Source of the DNA: Microbacterium thalassium
GTDB taxonomy: Bacteria > Actinomycetota > Actinomycetes > Actinomycetales > Microbacteriaceae
Length of the DNA: 64,000 nt
NCBI RefSeq assembly: GCF_014208045.1
Contig: NZ_JACHML010000001.1
Location: forward strand, 620,001 to 684,000
Direction of reading: 5' to 3'
Shown here: positions 63,918-64,000 of the stretch, one piece after another
Numbering within the stretch: the stretch's first letter is position 1
Layout of the letters: each line of letters begins with the position of its first letter
Made by a program: the position numbers and the translations under genes
The notes under the pieces: generated by a model
The model's input: the letters and a program-made list of their open reading frames with translations, nothing else
Told to the model about the DNA's origin: nothing
The model's database searches: none

Positions 63918-64000
63918 CGCCCGAGTCTGTCACAGTCCCCTTCGCTCGTACGAACGCTCGCGGGTCGTTCGACCGCGCAACCCGGCCGACGCAGCTGCCG

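Overview
This is a high-GC chromosomal segment of an actinobacterium. Gene order and protein character point to the family Microbacteriaceae, probably Microbacterium or a close relative; the genus is inferred, not proven. It covers the replication origin and both flanks, next to an exopolysaccharide (EPS) locus. No phage, insertion sequence, CRISPR array or rRNA gene was seen.

Layout. (1) 1-17059: an EPS locus with sugar transferase, several GT2/GT4 glycosyltransferases, Wzx-like flippase, Wzy-like polymerase, Wzz-like protein, an SGNH lipoprotein, two hexapeptide acetyltransferases, a pyruvyl transferase, a beta-helix lipoprotein and a WS/DGAT-type acyltransferase. Most neighbours overlap by 4 bp. 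(2) 17203-18925: cold-shock protein, GntR regulator, GNAT acetyltransferase. (3) 18999-28089: tRNA-Leu, then the growth and signalling operon fhaA-fhaB-pstP-rodA-pbpA-pknA-pknB. (4) 28100-33603: pabA, a small membrane protein, sortase, crgA, rhomboid protease, cyclophilin, small enzymes, and a tRNA-Ile/tRNA-Ala pair. (5) 33737-47819: VIT transporter, DUF3566, gyrA, gyrB, a DUF721 protein, recF, dnaN, oriC, dnaA, rpmH, rnpA, yidD, yidC, jag, rsmG. (6) 47820-50459: 2.6 kb without a convincing gene, carrying most of an array of eight perfect parS palindromes. (7) 50469-54234: parA, parB, a small unknown protein, trxA, trxB. (8) 54305-63917: murJ, DUF6049 protein, methyltransferase, CCA-adding enzyme, a HemL-like aminotransferase and an unknown membrane protein.

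How it fits together. The dnaA-dnaN spacer holds DnaA boxes and a T-rich stretch and is the likely oriC. The dnaA-gyrA genes run leftward and the rpmH-parB genes run rightward, so both sets are co-directional with forks leaving the origin. ParB loading on the parS array 4.5-7.8 kb from oriC would organise origin segregation. The PASTA kinases, phosphatase, FHA proteins, RodA, PbpA, CrgA and MurJ form the cell-growth module conserved around actinobacterial origins. The order of regions 3-8 largely matches the dnaA region of Mycobacterium tuberculosis, but sigM, cwlM and mutT4 are not at the matching places.

Most notable: eight parS sites, one at the parA start codon and one just before rsmG; the long gene-free parS region; a lipid-type acyltransferase inside an EPS operon; a PknA-like kinase with an added PASTA plus beta-sandwich-like tail; and many genes whose -10 box lies 6-7 nt before the start codon, suggesting leaderless mRNAs.
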